DNA from: JACDAN01 sp036554945
GTDB lineage: Bacteria; Actinomycetota; Thermoleophilia; Gaiellales; Gaiellaceae
NCBI GenBank assembly: GCA_036554945.1
Contig: DATBMH010000052.1
Coordinates: forward strand, 21,420 to 85,419
DNA: 64,000 bases
Direction of reading: 5' to 3'
Positions within the stretch are counted from its first letter, which is position 1. Each line of letters starts with the position of its first letter. Of the stretch, positions 50,378 to 58,715 are shown one piece after another. The position numbers were made by a program, and so were the translations under genes. Below the pieces are notes generated by a model that had not been told where the DNA came from, ran no database searches, and worked only from the letters and a program-made list of their open reading frames with translations.

Positions 50378-51796
50378 GTGGGTCGCAGATTTCTCCTGCT
50401 TGCGGCGATCTTCTTCGTCGGCCAGGCCGGGAGCGCACACGCGTTCTCGAAGACTGACCACTTCCTGCCGATGGGCGACGGCGTCAACCTCGCGGCGACG
50501 CTGTACACGCCCGACGGCGCGGCTCCGGCGGGCGGCTGGCCGGCCGTCCTGATGCTGCACGGGCTCGGCGGCAACCGGAGCTCGATGAACGCCGTCGCCG
50601 AGGCCCATCTCGTCCCGTTCGGGTACGCGGCGCTGACGGTTGACGCCCGCGGCCACGGCGCCTCCGGCGGCCAGTCCTCGCTCGTCGGCCCGCGCGAGAT
50701 CAGCGACTATGCGGCCGCCCTCCAGTGGCTCCGGCTCCAGCCCGGCGTGAGCGACCGGCGGATCGGTGCGCTCGGCGTTTCGCTCGGCGGCGGCTCGGTC
50801 TGGAAGCTGCTGCGGGCGCCCGGCACACAGCTGGCCGCCGCGGTCCCGATGATCACCTGGACGAGCCTCTACGACTCCCTGCTCCCGCAGGGCCTCGTGA
50901 AGTCGGGCCTGATCGCGTACTTCCACAACCTGCTGCCGCCCGAGCGCTGGGACCCCGCGGTCAACGCCCTCCGCGACGACGCGCTGCTGGGCCGCAACGA
51001 CGCCGGGATCCGCGCCTTCTCGACGCAACGCTCCGTTCGCGGCGACCTTTCGAAGATCCGGACACCGGTCTTCATGCTCCAGGGCCGCCGGGACTACGCG
51101 TTCGACATGCAGGAGTCGCTGAGTGCCTTCTCGCAGCTGCGCGGCCCGAAGCGCCTCTACCTCGGCGACCTCGGACACGCGCCGGCGACGAACCCGACCG
51201 CGGAGCAGCCGTACTACTACGGCCAGGTCCGGCTGTGGCTCGACCGGTTCCTCAAGGGCCAGCTGAACGGGATCGACACCCGGCCGAAGATCGAGATCGC
51301 GCCGGATCCGTGGCGCGCCCGCACCTACCAGGCGGCCAAGCTGCCCGCGAAGCGGGTCCTCCGGATGACCTTCCGCGGCCGCGCCACGATCGGGGGCGGC
51401 GGGAAGACGGTTCGGACCGTGGCCGCCACTCGCAGGCCCAACGAGACGTTCGGGAACGCCCTCGTCTCGGTGAAGGCCTCCACGCCCACCGGCTGGTCGC
51501 ACCTCGTCGCCGTCCTCTCGGCGCTCACGCCGCGCGGTGACGAGATCGTCGTCAGCCAGGGCGGCGTGCCGACGAGCACCTTGCGCGGGACGACCCGGAT
51601 GCTCACGATCCGCCTCATGAGCCAGGCGACGCTCATCCCCCGAGGCTCGCGGTTCCGGCTGACGCTCGCGGGGGTCTCCACCGCCCAGAACCCGAGCAAC
51701 CTGCTCTACCTCGCGGGCCCGGAGACCGCGTCGCGGCTCCGGCTCGGCGAGGCGAAGATCGTCCTCCCTGTGCTCCGCAGGCCGATCTCTCGATGA
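50378..51796 (+). CDS. Secreted alpha/beta hydrolase (S15/CocE-like)
   Basis: 472 residues from GTG 50378. After the signal peptide (FLLLAAIFFVGQAGSAHA) comes a hydrolase core: oxyanion region LMLHGLGGNRSSMNAVAEAH, nucleophile in GALGVSLGGGSVWKLL, Asp in QGRRDYAFDMQE and His in LGDLGHAPATNP. The C-terminal jelly-roll-like domain matches X-Pro dipeptidyl-peptidase/CocE enzymes. The substrate may be an ester or peptide. The stop overlaps the next start as ATGA. Confidence 0.82.
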   Translation: MGRRFLLLAAIFFVGQAGSAHAFSKTDHFLPMGDGVNLAATLYTPDGAAPAGGWPAVLMLHGLGGNRSSMNAVAEAHLVPFGYAALTVDARGHGASGGQSSLVGPREISDYAAALQWLRLQPGVSDRRIGALGVSLGGGSVWKLLRAPGTQLAAAVPMITWTSLYDSLLPQGLVKSGLIAYFHNLLPPERWDPAVNALRDDALLGRNDAGIRAFSTQRSVRGDLSKIRTPVFMLQGRRDYAFDMQESLSAFSQLRGPKRLYLGDLGHAPATNPTAEQPYYYGQVRLWLDRFLKGQLNGIDTRPKIEIAPDPWRARTYQAAKLPAKRVLRMTFRGRATIGGGGKTVRTVAATRRPNETFGNALVSVKASTPTGWSHLVAVLSALTPRGDEIVVSQGGVPTSTLRGTTRMLTIRLMSQATLIPRGSRFRLTLAGVSTAQNPSNLLYLAGPETASRLRLGEAKIVLPVLRRPISR

Positions 51797-53010
51797 GAGC
51801 CGCGCTCGTCGCCGCCCTGGTGGCGGCGTTCGCGATCGCCCTCCCGGGCGCGCACGCCGGCTCCAAGGCGGATCCCGGCGTCACCGGAAACTCGATCCTG
51901 CTCGGCGGGACCGTGCCGCTGACCGGCCCCGCCGCGGCCTTCGCGTCCGTCGCGCCGGGCGCCGACGCCTACTTCCGGTACGTCAACGACCGCGGTGGCG
52001 TCTTCGGGCGGAAGATCCGCTACAAGTACGTCGACGACGGGTTCGAGATCACGCGCACCGTCGACCAGACCCGCCGCCTCGTCCAGCAGGACCGCGTCTT
52101 CGCGATCTTCAACTCGATCGGGACCGAGCACGCGATCGCCGTCCGGCCGTACCTGAACCAGGTGCGCGTGCCGCAGGTCTTCACCGGCACCGGCGCGACG
52201 ACGTTCCAGGCCGAGCGCGCGAAGTACCCGTGGTCGATGGGCTACCTGCCGAGCTTCGCGGGCGAGGGCGCGATCTACGGCCGCTACCTCGCCGCCACGC
52301 TGCCGAACGCGCGGATCGCCGTTCTCTACGAGAACACGGACTACGGGCGCGACCTCACGACCGGGCTCCGCCGCGGTCTCGGCCGGCGCGGCAACCGGAT
52401 CGTCGCCGTCCGGAGCTACGAGATCACGGACGCTGACGTGAACTCGCAGATCGCGCAGCTCAAGCGGTCCGGCGCGAACACGTTCATGCTCTTCGCCACC
52501 CCGGGCTTCGCGATCCAGAGCTTCCTCGGCGCGCACCGGCAGGGCTGGCATCCGCGGACGTTCATCAGCTCGGTCTCGATCGAGCCGTCGATCATGAAGG
52601 TGATCCGCCTGAACACGAACGCGCGGGCGACGGCCGGGACGATCAGCATGGGCTACCTCAAGGACCCGACCTCGCCGACGTGGAACCGCGACCCAGCGGT
52701 CCGGCTGTACCGCCAGATCATGCGCCGCTACCTCCCGGGAAGGAAGGCGAGCGACGTCTACCACTACTACGGGATGGCGGTCGCGAACTCGATGGTGCAC
52801 GCGCTCCGGAAGGCCGGTCGCAACCTCACGCGGTCCGGGCTCCAGCGCGCGGTGACGCATCTGAACCAGACGGACAACCCCTTCCTCCTCCCCGGCGTCG
52901 CCGTCCGGACCTCGCCTCGGAACTACTTCCCGATCGCGCGGGCGAAGCTCTTCCGGTACAGCGCGAAGGGCCAGTGGGTGCCCTTCGGCCGGCTCCTTGC
53001 GGCTCGTTAA
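51793..53010 (+). CDS. Branched-chain-amino-acid-type ABC solute-binding protein (no permease nearby)
   Basis: 405-residue periplasmic-binding fold (Leu/Ile/Val receptor type): GNSILLGGTVPLTGPAAAFA, DDGFEITRTVDQTRRLV, RIAVLYENTDYGRDLT and GANTFMLFATPGFAIQSFLG. The signal peptide (MRAALVAALVAAFAIALPG) has no lipobox Cys, unusual for a Gram-positive receptor. No ABC permease or ATPase genes flank it, so it may serve as a sensor or work with a remote transporter. Confidence 0.87.
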   Translation: MRAALVAALVAAFAIALPGAHAGSKADPGVTGNSILLGGTVPLTGPAAAFASVAPGADAYFRYVNDRGGVFGRKIRYKYVDDGFEITRTVDQTRRLVQQDRVFAIFNSIGTEHAIAVRPYLNQVRVPQVFTGTGATTFQAERAKYPWSMGYLPSFAGEGAIYGRYLAATLPNARIAVLYENTDYGRDLTTGLRRGLGRRGNRIVAVRSYEITDADVNSQIAQLKRSGANTFMLFATPGFAIQSFLGAHRQGWHPRTFISSVSIEPSIMKVIRLNTNARATAGTISMGYLKDPTSPTWNRDPAVRLYRQIMRRYLPGRKASDVYHYYGMAVANSMVHALRKAGRNLTRSGLQRAVTHLNQTDNPFLLPGVAVRTSPRNYFPIARAKLFRYSAKGQWVPFGRLLAAR

Positions 53011-53033
53011 CCGCCCTGAGAGGATTCGGGCGG
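53011..53033 (+). terminator. Hairpin immediately after the solute-binding gene
   Basis: CCGCCC, 11-nt loop, GGGCGG directly after the TAA at 53008-53010. A short stem with no T-run, so moderate strength. Confidence 0.4.
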
Positions 53034-53100
53034 AAGTTCACTGGAGAGAACCGCAACTCATTGCGAAAACGAACGTCTCACCCCACTGAAAGGGGGTCTC

Positions 53101-54195
53101 TTGTCTAGATCAATCCGCTTCGTCCTGCTTTCGGCTGCCTGCCTTCTGGCTCTGGCGTTCGGAGGCAACGCGCTTGCCGCGTACAACCCGTCGTTGCTGG
53201 TCGCCGGCACGAGCCATGCGACCGGGAGTGGCGGCCCCGTCGTCATCGGGGTCGGCCAGGATCAGAACGACGACGCGACAGGCATTCTCAACATCTACGC
53301 ACCGCTCGGCTACGGCGTGAACCTGACGCAGGCGCCGGGGACCAGGATCGGCGACCTGGACGCAACCGTCCTCGTCCGCGCGCTCGCGAATGCTCGCGTG
53401 CCGATTCAGGGCACCGTCACCGCTCGGGATCCCGGGGCGTACACGAACCCGCAGCAGTTCCCGTGCGGGCAGGGCGTCCGCCACGAGGCCGTCTGGCTGA
53501 TCGAGTCGACGCTCGCCGGCAACCCGCTGCAGATCCCGATCTACGTCGACCGGGTCACGAGCGGGCCGGAGGCGGCGTTCGCGTCCGCCAAGCTGCGGAT
53601 CTGCCTCGCCTCGCCGTACATCCCGCCGCCGCAGGGTGCGGCTGCAGGAGCGTCGCTGATCGTCGCCGCGTTCTCCGTGACCGGCGTCTTCACCAACCCG
53701 AACGTCCGCGGGACCTACCCGTGGAACGCGGTGTTCATCCCGTACGCGCCCGGCACCGGGACGCTCAACCCGACGAACGCCGCCCAGAGCACGTCCTTCA
53801 CGCGCCTGCCGGTGCAGCTGGCCGTGACCGCGAAGAAGTTCAAGCGCGGGAAGCGGTCGTTCGCACGGGTCACGGCCTGCCTCAGCGAGGCCGGCCAGCG
53901 GGTCCGCGGCGTCCGCGTGAACATCATGTACGGACGGACCGCACGCCGGACGGGCCGCGTGGCCTTCGGCCGCACGAACTCGCGCGGTTGCGTCACCCGC
54001 ACGGTGCGGCTGCGGTACCGGGTGAACTACTTCCGGGCGCAGACCACGGTGCCCGAGCGGGACGTCACGAGCTCGCCGGGCTGCACGCCGCCGCTGCCGC
54101 CCGCGACCGGGCTCCCGCCCGCTCGCTGCACGTCGGCGACGCTGGCTCCGGCGTTCAACCTGTTCAGCCGGAACACGGCGCGAGTCCGCCGCTAG
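53101..54195 (+). CDS. Secreted hypothetical protein, TTG start
   Basis: 364 residues. TTG 53101 is preceded by AAAGGGGG at the right distance, which settles this uncommon start. A signal peptide (FVLLSAACLLALAFGGNALA) leads into a beta-rich domain, then a basic domain with FKRGKRSFARVTACLSEAGQ and RGVRVNIMYGRTARRTGRVA, resembling Ig-like repeats of secreted actinobacterial proteins. Cysteines recur in the second half. Function unknown. Confidence 0.8.
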   Translation: MSRSIRFVLLSAACLLALAFGGNALAAYNPSLLVAGTSHATGSGGPVVIGVGQDQNDDATGILNIYAPLGYGVNLTQAPGTRIGDLDATVLVRALANARVPIQGTVTARDPGAYTNPQQFPCGQGVRHEAVWLIESTLAGNPLQIPIYVDRVTSGPEAAFASAKLRICLASPYIPPPQGAAAGASLIVAAFSVTGVFTNPNVRGTYPWNAVFIPYAPGTGTLNPTNAAQSTSFTRLPVQLAVTAKKFKRGKRSFARVTACLSEAGQRVRGVRVNIMYGRTARRTGRVAFGRTNSRGCVTRTVRLRYRVNYFRAQTTVPERDVTSSPGCTPPLPPATGLPPARCTSATLAPAFNLFSRNTARVRR

Positions 54196-54206
54196 GCGAT
54201 CGACAC

Positions 54207-54233
54207 GAGAGGGCCCCGAACCGGGGCCCTCTC
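54207..54233. terminator. Strong 12-bp hairpin
   Basis: GAGAGGGCCCCG, loop AAC, CGGGGCCCTCTC after the secreted-protein stop; the following bases are TCT AT. It is the best terminator in the window. Confidence 0.75.
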
Positions 54234-54247
54234 TCTATCCTGGGCCC

Positions 54248-55174
54248 ATGGCTGCGCCGATCCGGGTCGGGACCTGCTCGTGGGCGGACGAGGCGCTCTC
54301 GAAGCACTTCTACCCGCCGGGCCTGAAGGCCGGCGAGCGCCTCGCGTGGTACGCCGAGCACTTCGACACGGTCGAGCTCGACTCGACCTACTACCGGCTA
54401 CCGGTCGAGTCAATGGCCGAGCGCTGGGCCGGGCAGACGCCCGACGAGTTCGTCATGCACGTGAAGGCCTTCGGCGTGATGACGCGGCACCCGGTGAAGA
54501 GGGAGCAGCTCCCGACCGACCTGCGCGAGGCGGCGCCGGTCGACGAGAAGGGCCGCATCGACCGGCCCCCGCGCGAGTTCCGCGCCGAAATCTTCAAGCG
54601 CTTCCGCGAGGCGCTCGAGCCGCTCCGGTCGGCCGGCAAGCTCGGCGGCACGCTCTTCCAGTTCCCCTCCTACGTCGTCTACAAGGACCTCTCGCTCGAC
54701 TACCTGCGCTGGGCGAAGGAGCAGATGGGCGACGACGAGATGCTCGTCGAGTTCCGCCACTCGAGCTGGTACGAGGAGGACGTCCGGGCGGACGTGCTGT
54801 CGTTCCTCGAGGAGCACGGGATGTCGCTCGTGGTCGTGGACGCGCCGAAGGTGGAGGCGAAGAACGTCCCGCGGACGCTGTTCGCGCTCACCTCGCCGAC
54901 GCTCTACGTCCGCTTCCACGGCCGGAACGCCGACACGTGGAACGTGCGCGGCCGGAGCGCCGCCGAGCGCTTCGACTACCTCTACTCGGAGGACGAGCTC
55001 GGCGAGTGGGTCGAGCCGCTGCGAGAGCTCGCCGGCCAGGCGCAGAGCGCGTACGCGGTCTTCAACAACAACAACCGCGCGCCGGGGCCGGACGGCGGCT
55101 GGGTCTCGCAGGCCGCGACGAACGCGCAGCAGTTCAGGCAGCTGCTTGCAGAAACTCCCGCAGCAGCTCGTTGA
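54248..55174 (+). CDS. DUF72 family protein (YecE-like)
   Basis: 308 residues, starting 14 bp after the terminator hairpin: RVGTCSWADEALSKHFYPPG, HFDTVELDSTYYRLPV, FVMHVKAFGVMTRHPV and a closing YAVFNNNNRAPG, all marks of DUF72, a TIM-barrel family of unknown function. It has an insert with a long acidic-basic segment. The 3' end overlaps the leftward hydrolase by 41 bp. Confidence 0.87.
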   Translation: MAAPIRVGTCSWADEALSKHFYPPGLKAGERLAWYAEHFDTVELDSTYYRLPVESMAERWAGQTPDEFVMHVKAFGVMTRHPVKREQLPTDLREAAPVDEKGRIDRPPREFRAEIFKRFREALEPLRSAGKLGGTLFQFPSYVVYKDLSLDYLRWAKEQMGDDEMLVEFRHSSWYEEDVRADVLSFLEEHGMSLVVVDAPKVEAKNVPRTLFALTSPTLYVRFHGRNADTWNVRGRSAAERFDYLYSEDELGEWVEPLRELAGQAQSAYAVFNNNNRAPGPDGGWVSQAATNAQQFRQLLAETPAAAR

Positions 55175-55778
55175 AGCGGTTCCGGCGCTCGACGTTCGTG
55201 AAGTGCCCGGCTCCCTCGAGCACCTCGAGCCTGCCGTTGGGCGCCGACTCGACGATCCCGCGCGCCTCCTCGACCGGCAGAAACGGATCCTCGCTCCCGA
55301 CCACCAGCCAGAGCGGCCCGTCGTAGGCGCCGACGACGTCGGTCGAATCGGTGCGGTCTCGCATCGCCTCGGTCAGGCGGACGAGCTCCTCGACCGTCCG
55401 CTCCGGAGGCGGCGGCGCCGGCGCGCTCGGCGCCCAGGCCTCGATCCCCTGCTCGCGGAGCGTCTCGATCGCCTTGTCGCGCGCGGCCTTCCGGTCGGCG
55501 TCGTCGGCGCCGGCGCGGGACCCGGCGAGGAAGACGCCCTTCACGCGCTCCGGCGCCCGGCGGGCCATCGCGAGCGCGACGTAGCCGCCGATCGACGCGC
55601 CGACGGCGACGACGTCGCCCTCGACGTTGTCCAGGATCTGCGCCGCCCAGCCGTCGATGGAGCTGCCGTCGAGCTCGTAGAGGCTCGGCGCGATCACGTC
55701 GTGGCCCTCCAGCGCGTCGCGCTGCGGCGCCCACATCTCGGGGCCGAGCGGGAACGCGTGAATCAGGACGACCGTCAC
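55134..55778 (-). CDS. Alpha/beta hydrolase
   Basis: 214 residues: IHAFPLGPEMWAPQRDALEG, nucleophile motif VAVGASIGGYVALAMARRAP, Asp in VVGSEDPFLPVEEA and His in GAGHFTNVERRNRF. No signal peptide. The substrate is unknown. The start overlaps the stop of the next gene by 4 bp. Confidence 0.83.
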   Translation of the reverse strand: MTVVLIHAFPLGPEMWAPQRDALEGHDVIAPSLYELDGSSIDGWAAQILDNVEGDVVAVGASIGGYVALAMARRAPERVKGVFLAGSRAGADDADRKAARDKAIETLREQGIEAWAPSAPAPPPPERTVEELVRLTEAMRDRTDSTDVVGAYDGPLWLVVGSEDPFLPVEEARGIVESAPNGRLEVLEGAGHFTNVERRNRFNELLREFLQAAA

Positions 55779-56512
55779 TCGTGCTCCACGACGACCGCGC
55801 CCTCCAGCTCCCTCCCCGCCTCGAACCCGTACTCGGCGCCCTCGAGCCCGAGCACCCCGGCGAGGTCGCGCAGCAGCTCCTCCGCCGGAGGCAGGTCGAC
55901 GGGCGAGTCGGCGACCTTCGCGACTCTGCGGATCGCGCCCGGATCGGCGCCGGTCAGGCGGGCGATCACCGTCGGGTTGGCGCGCATCGCGATCGCGTCG
56001 CCGGGGGCGAGCGGCCCCCGGTACTCCGGCACCGACATGTACTCGTCCAGCAGCCGGCCGCGCTCGAACGCGATGTAGTGGACGGCGAGCCCGTCCTCGA
56101 CCCCGAGCGTGAAGGTCACGAACCCGACCGCATTCGACAGCTCCCGGCCGAGCCGCTCGAGCCGCCGGGGATCGCGGTCCGCGACCTCGTCGTAGACGGC
56201 GACCCAGCCGTTCCGCGCCGGTGACACCGCGGTCTCGCGCGACCGGAAGACGCGCGGGACGAGCCGTTCCACGAGCTGGACGACCCCGTTCTGGTCGTCG
56301 GTCTGGAGGTGCACGGACCCGAAGGACGGCGCGAGCACGGATGCCTCGTCACGCGGCGCAGCCGCCGCGACGGCGTGGACGAGCGCGAGCGCGACGGCCT
56401 CTCGCGGCTCGACGAGCTCGAGGACGACGCCGTCCTCGGTCTCCCTGGCCGTCCCGAGCACCGTCCCGCCGTCCTCCGCGACGAAGAGGTCGCCTTCGCG
56501 CTTGACGTTCAC
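55775..56512 (-). CDS. Hypothetical protein between AlkA and a hydrolase
   Basis: 245 residues, no signal peptide or membrane helix. It begins MNVKREGDLFVAEDGGTVLG and contains SFGSVHLQTDDQNGVVQLVE and VGFVTFTLGVEDGLAVHYIA; the composition is ordinary and coding. I recognise no family. It shares 4-bp overlaps with both neighbours, so it is probably co-translated with the glycosylase. Confidence 0.7.
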   Translation of the reverse strand: MNVKREGDLFVAEDGGTVLGTARETEDGVVLELVEPREAVALALVHAVAAAAPRDEASVLAPSFGSVHLQTDDQNGVVQLVERLVPRVFRSRETAVSPARNGWVAVYDEVADRDPRRLERLGRELSNAVGFVTFTLGVEDGLAVHYIAFERGRLLDEYMSVPEYRGPLAPGDAIAMRANPTVIARLTGADPGAIRRVAKVADSPVDLPPAEELLRDLAGVLGLEGAEYGFEAGRELEGAVVVEHE

Positions 56513-57327
56513 GCCGGGCTCCTGTGGGCGGCGAGGAGGTAGTGGGCGCTCAGGTTCTCGAACGGGTGGAACCTGGCGCCGAGCTCGCGGGTTTCGGCGA
56601 TGGACAGCACGCGGCCGTCACCATAGAAGTCCGAGACGGCGTAGCGCACGCCGAGGTCGCCGGCGGGCCAGGCGTGGGGCCGTCCCAGGTGGCGTGCGAG
56701 GAACCAGTCGACCGTCCACTCGCCGATCCCGGGAAGCTGGACGAGCGTCGCCTTCACCTCGTCGTCCGGCAGCTCGGCGAGCGCGGCGAAGTCGATGTCC
56801 GACCGCGCCAGCGCCAGCACGTAGTCGCCCTTGCGCAGCGAGAAGCCGAGCTCGCGCAGCTCCTCCCGCGTCGCCTGCGCGACCCGCTCGGTCGTGGGGA
56901 AGGCGTACGCGTGCCCGGCCCTGACCCCGTAGCGCTCGACGAAGCGGTTCCGCACCGCGAACGCGGCTCGAAGCGAGATCTGCTGCGCCGTGATCGCGCC
57001 GACCAGCATCTCGAACGGGTCGGGCGCCAGCGGCGGCCGGAGGCCCCGAAGGCGGACGACCTGCTCGGCCAGCAGCGGGTCGGACGGGGCAAAGGCCTCG
57101 AGGTCGAACGCCGCACCGACCAGGTCGAGCACGACGGGCCGCGTCTCGTCATCCAGCGGCTCGACGTCGACCCCGCCCGGCGCCGCCTCGATCCGCACCT
57201 CCCGTCCGCCGACGACGCGGAGGAGCCCGCCCTCGTGCCACAGGTTCGCGAGATCGGGCCCGAAGACGCGGAATCGCTCCGTCGTCAGCTCGAAGTCGAA
57301 CGGCTGCGGCACGGCCAAAAACGCCAT
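56509..57327 (-). CDS. DNA-3-methyladenine glycosylase II (AlkA/HhH-GPD)
   Basis: 272 residues from ATG 57327. The first part is the AlkA N-terminal domain (FDFELTTERFRVFGPDLANL); the HhH-GPD core has FEMLVGAITAQQISLRAAFA, and the helix-hairpin-helix LVQLPGIGEWTVDWFLARHL is followed by the catalytic Asp in PAGDLGVRYAV. It removes alkylated purines. Upstream is a pair of palindromic repeats. Confidence 0.88.
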   Translation of the reverse strand: MAFLAVPQPFDFELTTERFRVFGPDLANLWHEGGLLRVVGGREVRIEAAPGGVDVEPLDDETRPVVLDLVGAAFDLEAFAPSDPLLAEQVVRLRGLRPPLAPDPFEMLVGAITAQQISLRAAFAVRNRFVERYGVRAGHAYAFPTTERVAQATREELRELGFSLRKGDYVLALARSDIDFAALAELPDDEVKATLVQLPGIGEWTVDWFLARHLGRPHAWPAGDLGVRYAVSDFYGDGRVLSIAETRELGARFHPFENLSAHYLLAAHRSPA

Positions 57328-57350
57328 CCCCACCACCGTATGCGCCTGGT

Positions 57351-57369
57351 CCTGGTGCCAGGCACGAGG
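57351..57369. repeat. GTGCCAGGCAC palindrome, copy 1
   Basis: CCTGGTGCC, A, GGCACGAGG: nine-base arms with one mismatch. It shares the CCTGGTGCCAGGCAC core with 57450-57480. Confidence 0.5.
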
Positions 57370-57449
57370 ACCGGTCCGAGCGGGACAGCGCGTGGCTCCA
57401 CCCCGGGCCTTCGGGCTCCTCGGCGCGAAGCTCGCGCTGCCCCCGAAGG

Positions 57450-57480
57450 ACATGGCCTGGTGCCAGGCACCAGGCCATGT
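57450..57480. repeat. 31-bp perfect palindrome, copy 2
   Basis: Fifteen-base arms about a central A at 57465, from ACATGGCCTGG on the left to CCAGGCCATGT on the right, without a mismatch. The core TGCCAGGCA matches the copy 81 bp away. It lies 10 bp from the end of the leftward secreted-protein gene and can form a cruciform or a long RNA hairpin, possibly also a terminator. Confidence 0.65.
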
Positions 57481-57490
57481 CTCCGGGCGG

Positions 57491-57964
57491 CTAGCCCCTG
57501 GCGGGGGCGCCGGCGGCGGGCCGGTCGCCGGCGGGCTCGTCGTCCGCCGGCGGTTCGACCAGGCGGACGTTGCCGTAGAGCGTGCCGCCCAGGCCCTCGG
57601 GGACCTGGATCGAGAACGCCCGGGACTGCACGACGAGGCGGAACCGCTTCGACGTGATGGCCACGAGCATCGCTCCGCGGGCCTTGCAGACCACGGTCTC
57701 GACGCGACGGTTGGTGCGCGAGCCCTGGACGACCTTCCGGCCGGCGCAGCGGACGTCGAGCCCGGCGGCGGCGCCGGTGACCCGGATCTGCCCGCCGGCC
57801 ATCCGCAGGTTGACGGTCGCGGCCTGCTCGCCGTGGAGCGCGCCACGGACACCGCCGCGACCCGCGAGCGAGGCGGGACCGTCGACCTCGATCGACTTCG
57901 CGAGCGCCGCAGCAGGCACGAGGAGAGCCGCAAGCGCAACCGCGAGAAGGACTTTCGTAGGCAT
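57491..57964 (-). CDS. Secreted hypothetical protein
   Basis: 157 residues from ATG 57964, with a perfect AAAGGAGG ribosome site seven bases upstream. The signal peptide is KVLLAVALAALLVPAAALA. The mature part SIEVDGPASLAGRGGVRGAL is beta-rich, with Cys in DVRCAGRK and VVCKARG possibly forming a disulfide, and an acidic, Pro/Ala-rich tail. Function unknown. Confidence 0.75.
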   Translation of the reverse strand: MPTKVLLAVALAALLVPAAALAKSIEVDGPASLAGRGGVRGALHGEQAATVNLRMAGGQIRVTGAAAGLDVRCAGRKVVQGSRTNRRVETVVCKARGAMLVAITSKRFRLVVQSRAFSIQVPEGLGGTLYGNVRLVEPPADDEPAGDRPAAGAPARG

Positions 57965-58082
57965 GGGGGTTGCCTCCTTTCGGGTGTGCCAGACCGAACG
58001 GTGGGGCCGACGCGTAAGCGCCCGAGGGAGACGGCGTAAAGGCCGCGTTAGGAAAGCGTGCAGTGAGTACCGTCTACGAGGG

Positions 58083-58715
58083 ATGGACGTGGAGCAGATC
58101 GCGCCGCACCTCTGGCACTGGACGGCTCCGCATCCGGACTGGAAGCCGTCCAACCGCGGCAAGGACGGCCTCGGCTGGGACGAGACGGTCTCGTCCTACG
58201 CACTGGTCGCGGACGGCGAGCTCGTCCTCGTCGACCCGCTCGTCCCCTCCGACGACGTCTGGGAGGCGCTCGACCGGGACGTCGAGGCCCACGGCCCGCC
58301 CGCGATCGTGATCTCGATCCACTGGCATGCGCGGAGCGCGGCGGAGATCGCCGAGCGCTATCCCGGCTCGACGATCTGGGCGCCGCCCGGCACACCGAAG
58401 GGGAAGCTCCCGTCCACGCACGTCTACGCCACCGGCGACCGGCTCCCGGCGGGCATCGAGGCCCACGACCTCGGCAAGGTGAAGGAGGTCGTCCTCTACC
58501 TCCCGTCCCACAAGGCGCTCGTCTTCGGCGACGTGATCCTCGACGGCGTCCGCATCTGCCCGGAGAGCTGGCTCGGCAGGCGCACGACGAGGAAGGACGC
58601 GGCCGACGCCCTCCGCCCGCTGCTCGACAAGGACGTCGAGCTCCTGCTGCTCACGCACGGCGGCCCGATAGCCGACGGGGCCCGAGAGAGGCTCGAACGC
58701 GCCCTAGAAGTGTGA
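58083..58715 (+). CDS. Metallo-beta-lactamase-fold protein with degenerate metal motif
   Basis: 210 residues from ATG 58083: WHWTAPHPDWKPSNRG, ALVADGELVLVDPLVPSDDV (fold landmark), VISIHWHARSAAEIAERYPG in the place of the usual HxHxDH, and LLLTHGGPIADGA. Only two of the motif-2 metal residues remain, so it may bind one metal or none. The 3' end overlaps the hmgA stop by 12 bp. Role unknown. Confidence 0.72.
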   Translation: MDVEQIAPHLWHWTAPHPDWKPSNRGKDGLGWDETVSSYALVADGELVLVDPLVPSDDVWEALDRDVEAHGPPAIVISIHWHARSAAEIAERYPGSTIWAPPGTPKGKLPSTHVYATGDRLPAGIEAHDLGKVKEVVLYLPSHKALVFGDVILDGVRICPESWLGRRTTRKDAADALRPLLDKDVELLLLTHGGPIADGARERLERALEV

